In this document: positions 31,038 through 33,070 of the stretch, piece after piece | Position numbering within the stretch: the stretch's first letter is position 1 | How the letters are laid out: each line of letters opens with the position of its first letter | From: Desulfobacteraceae bacterium | GTDB taxonomy: Bacteria; Desulfobacterota; Desulfobacteria; Desulfobacterales; Desulfosarcinaceae | DNA: 33,070 nt | Reading direction: 5' to 3' | NCBI GenBank assembly: GCA_024230435.1 | Contig: JAAERL010000538.1 | Span: forward strand, 1 to 33,070 | Translations under genes and position numbers: made by a program | The notes under the pieces: model-generated | Told to the model about the DNA's origin: nothing | What the model saw: the letters and a program-made list of their open reading frames with translations, nothing else | Database searches by the model: none

Positions 31038-31769
31038 ATGAAAGAAAAATCAACCAAACAGATCCTGGTCATCGAAGATGACCGGCATATTGCCGAAGGA
31101 CTGCAATTGAATTTAAAGATGAAAGGCTACGATGTGCACATCGCGTCCGACGGTGCTTCAGGGTTGCGGCAATGGAAGGAAATACATCCGGACTTAATTG
31201 TCCTGGATATCATGCTTCCGGGCATCGATGGGATGTCTGTACTGCGTAATATCCGTCTGGAAGACGAGCGGCTTCCCATTCTGATCCTTTCCGCCAAAGC
31301 GGATATCGATGACAAAATTGAAGGATTGGCTTTTGGCGTGGATGATTATTTGTCCAAACCCTTTCACCTGGATGAATTTTTACTTCGCGTGGAGCGATTA
31401 CTTCTTCGTGGCGACTGGTCAAAGGGCAAAGATAAGCTTATGCCGGCGGCGCCGCAAACCTTTGAGTTTGGCGATAACCGTATTGATTTTTCAACCTCCA
31501 CGGCCCAATGTGCAAACGGCAAGACCGTTCGGTTGACCGAGCAAGAGATTAAATTGTTGAAGCTGTTTATCTCCAACCGTGGCAAACCTCTTAGCCGGGG
31601 TAAACTCCTGGAAATCGGATGGAGCTACACTGGACGGACAACCACTCGCACCGTGGATAATTTTATCGTGCGTATTCGCAAGTATTTTGAAAAAAATCCT
31701 AAAAAACCAGTTTATTTCAAAAGTCTGCGATCAGTGGGATATGTCTTTGACGATAAGGTGGAGCAATAA
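31038..31769 (+). CDS. Response regulator, OmpR/PhoB type
   Basis: A 243-residue regulator. The receiver domain (~7-120) has the acidic pair Asp14/Asp15, phosphoacceptor Asp57 (LIVLDIMLPG) and Lys107 (DYLSKPF). The C-terminal winged helix (~145-238) has the family patterns VRLTEQEIKLLKLFISNRGK, TRTVDNFIVRIRKYFE and FKSLRSVGYVF. It should be the partner of the upstream kinase and control transcription; target genes cannot be read from the window. An AGAGGT ribosome site precedes the ATG. Confidence 0.95.
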   Translation: MKEKSTKQILVIEDDRHIAEGLQLNLKMKGYDVHIASDGASGLRQWKEIHPDLIVLDIMLPGIDGMSVLRNIRLEDERLPILILSAKADIDDKIEGLAFGVDDYLSKPFHLDEFLLRVERLLLRGDWSKGKDKLMPAAPQTFEFGDNRIDFSTSTAQCANGKTVRLTEQEIKLLKLFISNRGKPLSRGKLLEIGWSYTGRTTTRTVDNFIVRIRKYFEKNPKKPVYFKSLRSVGYVFDDKVEQ

Positions 31770-32046
31770 ATAATAATGAGAAGACAATACCGCCAAATCA
31801 CACAAAAGCCGGTTTGCAGGATCAAAAAGTAATCACTATTTCACATAGTTATTCATAAGATCCGAAGAAAATCTTCCGGACACACCTATTCGTGTGCCCG
31901 GCTCAGCGCCGATGAAGATGTCAACTCTCTACAGTCTGGTCATTTTGCTTTTGGAAGGCATGAAAAAGTAGGTCACGTGGATTGCTTTACAGGTATTGAT
32001 CGTCCAAAGAGATGAAGTGCTGGCAATTCCCGATTTAAATTTTTGA
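31770..32046. other. Intergenic stretch with one strong hairpin
   Basis: No gene was seen between the convergent regulator and zinc-ribbon genes. CCGG-A-CACAC (31876-31885) pairs with GTGTG-C-CCGG (31892-31901), a 10-position stem with one mismatch and a 6-base loop. A T-rich run follows on the minus strand, so it might terminate the zinc-ribbon gene, but it is about 145 bases from that stop. Confidence 0.4.
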
Positions 32047-32250
32047 TTAAAACATTAATTGGCTGTTTTGTTCGTATTCCTCTGAACATATAAAGTTGTG
32101 ACAGCATTCACAATGGTAACTCACTGTAATAATTGTCCTTGTCCCACCGTCCGAAGTTTTTTGTTCTCTGTTTGAAAAATTGCCTTTCAAATTTTGCATA
32201 CTTTTACAGTGTTGACAATATTCGGCTAATTGTGTTTTGAGATGATTCAT
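32047..32250 (-). CDS. Small zinc-ribbon-like protein
   Basis: A 67-residue protein with two Cys pairs, CQHC (residues 12-15) and CECC (~48-51), spaced as in a zinc ribbon, separated by a Ser/Thr/Lys-rich strand region (TRTIITVSYH). An AAAGGGA ribosome site lies about 8 bases before the ATG. No family name was recognised; small ribbons of this kind can bind nucleic acids or proteins. It is probably a real gene because of the ribosome site and paired cysteines. Confidence 0.6.
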   Translation of the reverse strand: MNHLKTQLAEYCQHCKSMQNLKGNFSNREQKTSDGGTRTIITVSYHCECCHNFICSEEYEQNSQLMF

Positions 32251-32622
32251 TTTTTTTCCCTTTAATCAATGATAGCAACCGGTGTTATACTGGCATAGCA
32301 GCGCTATCAGGTGAGTCCAGAAATCTGATAATAAAACTATTTTTTTGTTATCCTGAGAATATGATTTTTTATATCCCACACCCTTTATACTTATTGTGCG
32401 GATGTTTTCATAGGTTTTTTTAGAGCTTAAGCGAAATGGCGTGCTGTTTTACCTGATTGGTGTCTTGATTGGTATCTTAACTGGTGTTTTAGTTATTATC
32501 TTAATTGATGTCGGGCTCAGAACCTTGCGAATGTGTGGACATAGCGTACTCGCCGTCTGTGTAAAACGTAAAACCGTCTCCATGTCAAACATGGTGGCAG
32601 ACAGTTCATGGGGGCTTTTTTA
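32251..32622. other. Non-coding or weakly coding stretch
   Basis: About 370 bases without a convincing gene. A plus-strand frame from a GTG at 32441 would give a 64-residue protein with one hydrophobic helix, but it has no ribosome site and its hydrophobic part comes from a degenerate ~15-bp quasi-repeat (GATTGGTGTCTT, GATTGGTATCTT, ACTGGTGTTTTA). Nothing else was recognised. Confidence 0.35.
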
Positions 32623-32928
32623 TCAGGGCCAGTAGGCGGTTACGGCTCCGGGCCAGTGCTCCGGAGTGTGATGGATTTCTAACAAAATTTGTCCCGCATT
32701 GAGTTGCCCTTCAATTAAATGCAAATCTGGTTTATAATATTTAATGTCAACACTCGTTAAGGACCGCAAGTTTGATTCCATGCCTTTGATGAGTTTCCAT
32801 TCGTCCTGATGGAGCGTAAACAAAACAAGGGTATCGTCCAAAAAGCATACAGCCTTGATATGGTCCGGGCACGCATTAGTGCAAATTATCAGGTCGAATG
32901 CTAACTGCAAAACACTTGAATTCAACAT
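32623..32928 (-). CDS. Hypothetical small protein with a repeat at its start codon
   Basis: From the ATG at 32926-32928 the frame gives about 101 residues (MLNSSVLQLAFDLIICTNAC ...; later IKAVCFLDDTLVLFTLHQDE and ILLEIHHTPEHWPGAVTAYW). No family was recognised; the alternation of hydrophobic and polar residues suggests a small alpha/beta fold. The frame stays open upstream for 20 more codons to a TTG, but those codons lie inside the dispersed repeat (copy B), whose TTA flank begins one base beyond this ATG. There is no ribosome site in front of the ATG, so the gene may have lost its 5' region and be inactive. Confidence 0.45.
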   Translation of the reverse strand: MLNSSVLQLAFDLIICTNACPDHIKAVCFLDDTLVLFTLHQDEWKLIKGMESNLRSLTSVDIKYYKPDLHLIEGQLNAGQILLEIHHTPEHWPGAVTAYWP

Positions 32929-32929
32929 G

Positions 32930-33070
32930 TTAGGCGATTGGCGGAAAAGAATATACCAGATTGAGCTTCGATTTTTTTTCGTATTCAAGGCGCGCCAAAG
33001 TTTTGCTGATCAGTTTGCATACTTAACGTATTCGCACCTTTGGCATAACGCACAAGACGGGAAAAAAGAC
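32930..33070. mobile_element. MITE-like repeat, copy B (cut by the right edge)
   Basis: TTA-GGCGATTGGCGGAAAA begins at 32930. The centre from TTCAAGGCGCGCCAAAG through TGCATACTTAACGTATTCGC to CACAAGACGG is almost identical to copy A, in the same orientation. The right arm and terminal repeat are beyond the window. The near identity of the two cores suggests recent copying relative to the other, decayed copies. Confidence 0.85.

Noticed and set aside
32441-32635. 64-codon plus-strand frame with one hydrophobic helix
   Set aside because: It uses a GTG start without a ribosome site, and the hydrophobic stretch comes from a degenerate DNA quasi-repeat; noted only as a weak possibility.

Overview
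The window looks like a chromosomal segment of a Gram-negative bacterium, most likely a deltaproteobacterium (Desulfobacterota, Desulfobacteraceae-like). This is inferred from the gene repertoire: an Mce/Mla-type outer-membrane lipid ABC system with a PqiC-like lipoprotein, large PAS/GAF hybrid kinases, an NhaD antiporter, and a cobalamin-binding radical SAM protein. No rRNA, tRNA, CRISPR array or intact insertion sequence was seen. The assignment to a clade was not tested by any search.

Layout, left to right. (1) 1-867: an AT-rich sulfotransferase-like gene cut by the left edge, followed by about 1.4 kb without an intact gene that holds a dead IS1595-like transposase fragment and a complete ~190-bp palindromic repeat. 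(2) 2245-6090, minus strand: a four-gene Mla/Mce operon (STAS-MlaE permease, ATPase, MCE-domain protein, PqiC-like lipoprotein). (3) 6433-9099, minus: a GAF-PAS-PAS hybrid histidine kinase. (4) 9356-11971, minus: a cytidylate-kinase-like gene followed by an NhaD Na+/H+ antiporter that carries an internal PAS domain. (5) 12283-15700, minus: two overlapping genes for membrane-associated GTPases. (6) 15940-22446, minus: jetA-jetB-jetC, the SMC-like core of a Wadjet/MksBEF complex, followed by a small SAM methyltransferase; no jetD nuclease gene is present. (7) 22695-26535, plus: a SNF2-family helicase and a SWIM zinc-finger/HTH protein, divergent from jetA. (8) 26766-27763: a DUF6515-SH3 surface protein and a cold-shock protein, converging on a shared bidirectional terminator. 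(9) 28090-29835, minus: a B12-binding radical SAM protein. (10) 29963-31769, plus: a histidine kinase and OmpR-type regulator. (11) 32047-32928: a small zinc-ribbon protein and a small unknown ORF.

The most interesting parts are: the JetABC complex without its nuclease partner, flanked by a paired-GTPase module and a SNF2/SWIM pair (a possible defence or DNA-maintenance island, 12.3-26.5 kb); the PAS domain spliced into an antiporter; and a dispersed miniature inverted-repeat element (ends GGCGATTGGC / GCCAATCGCC, flanked by TTA). Complete, short and decayed copies of this repeat punctuate the window and sit against stop codons, start codons and 5' ends of genes.
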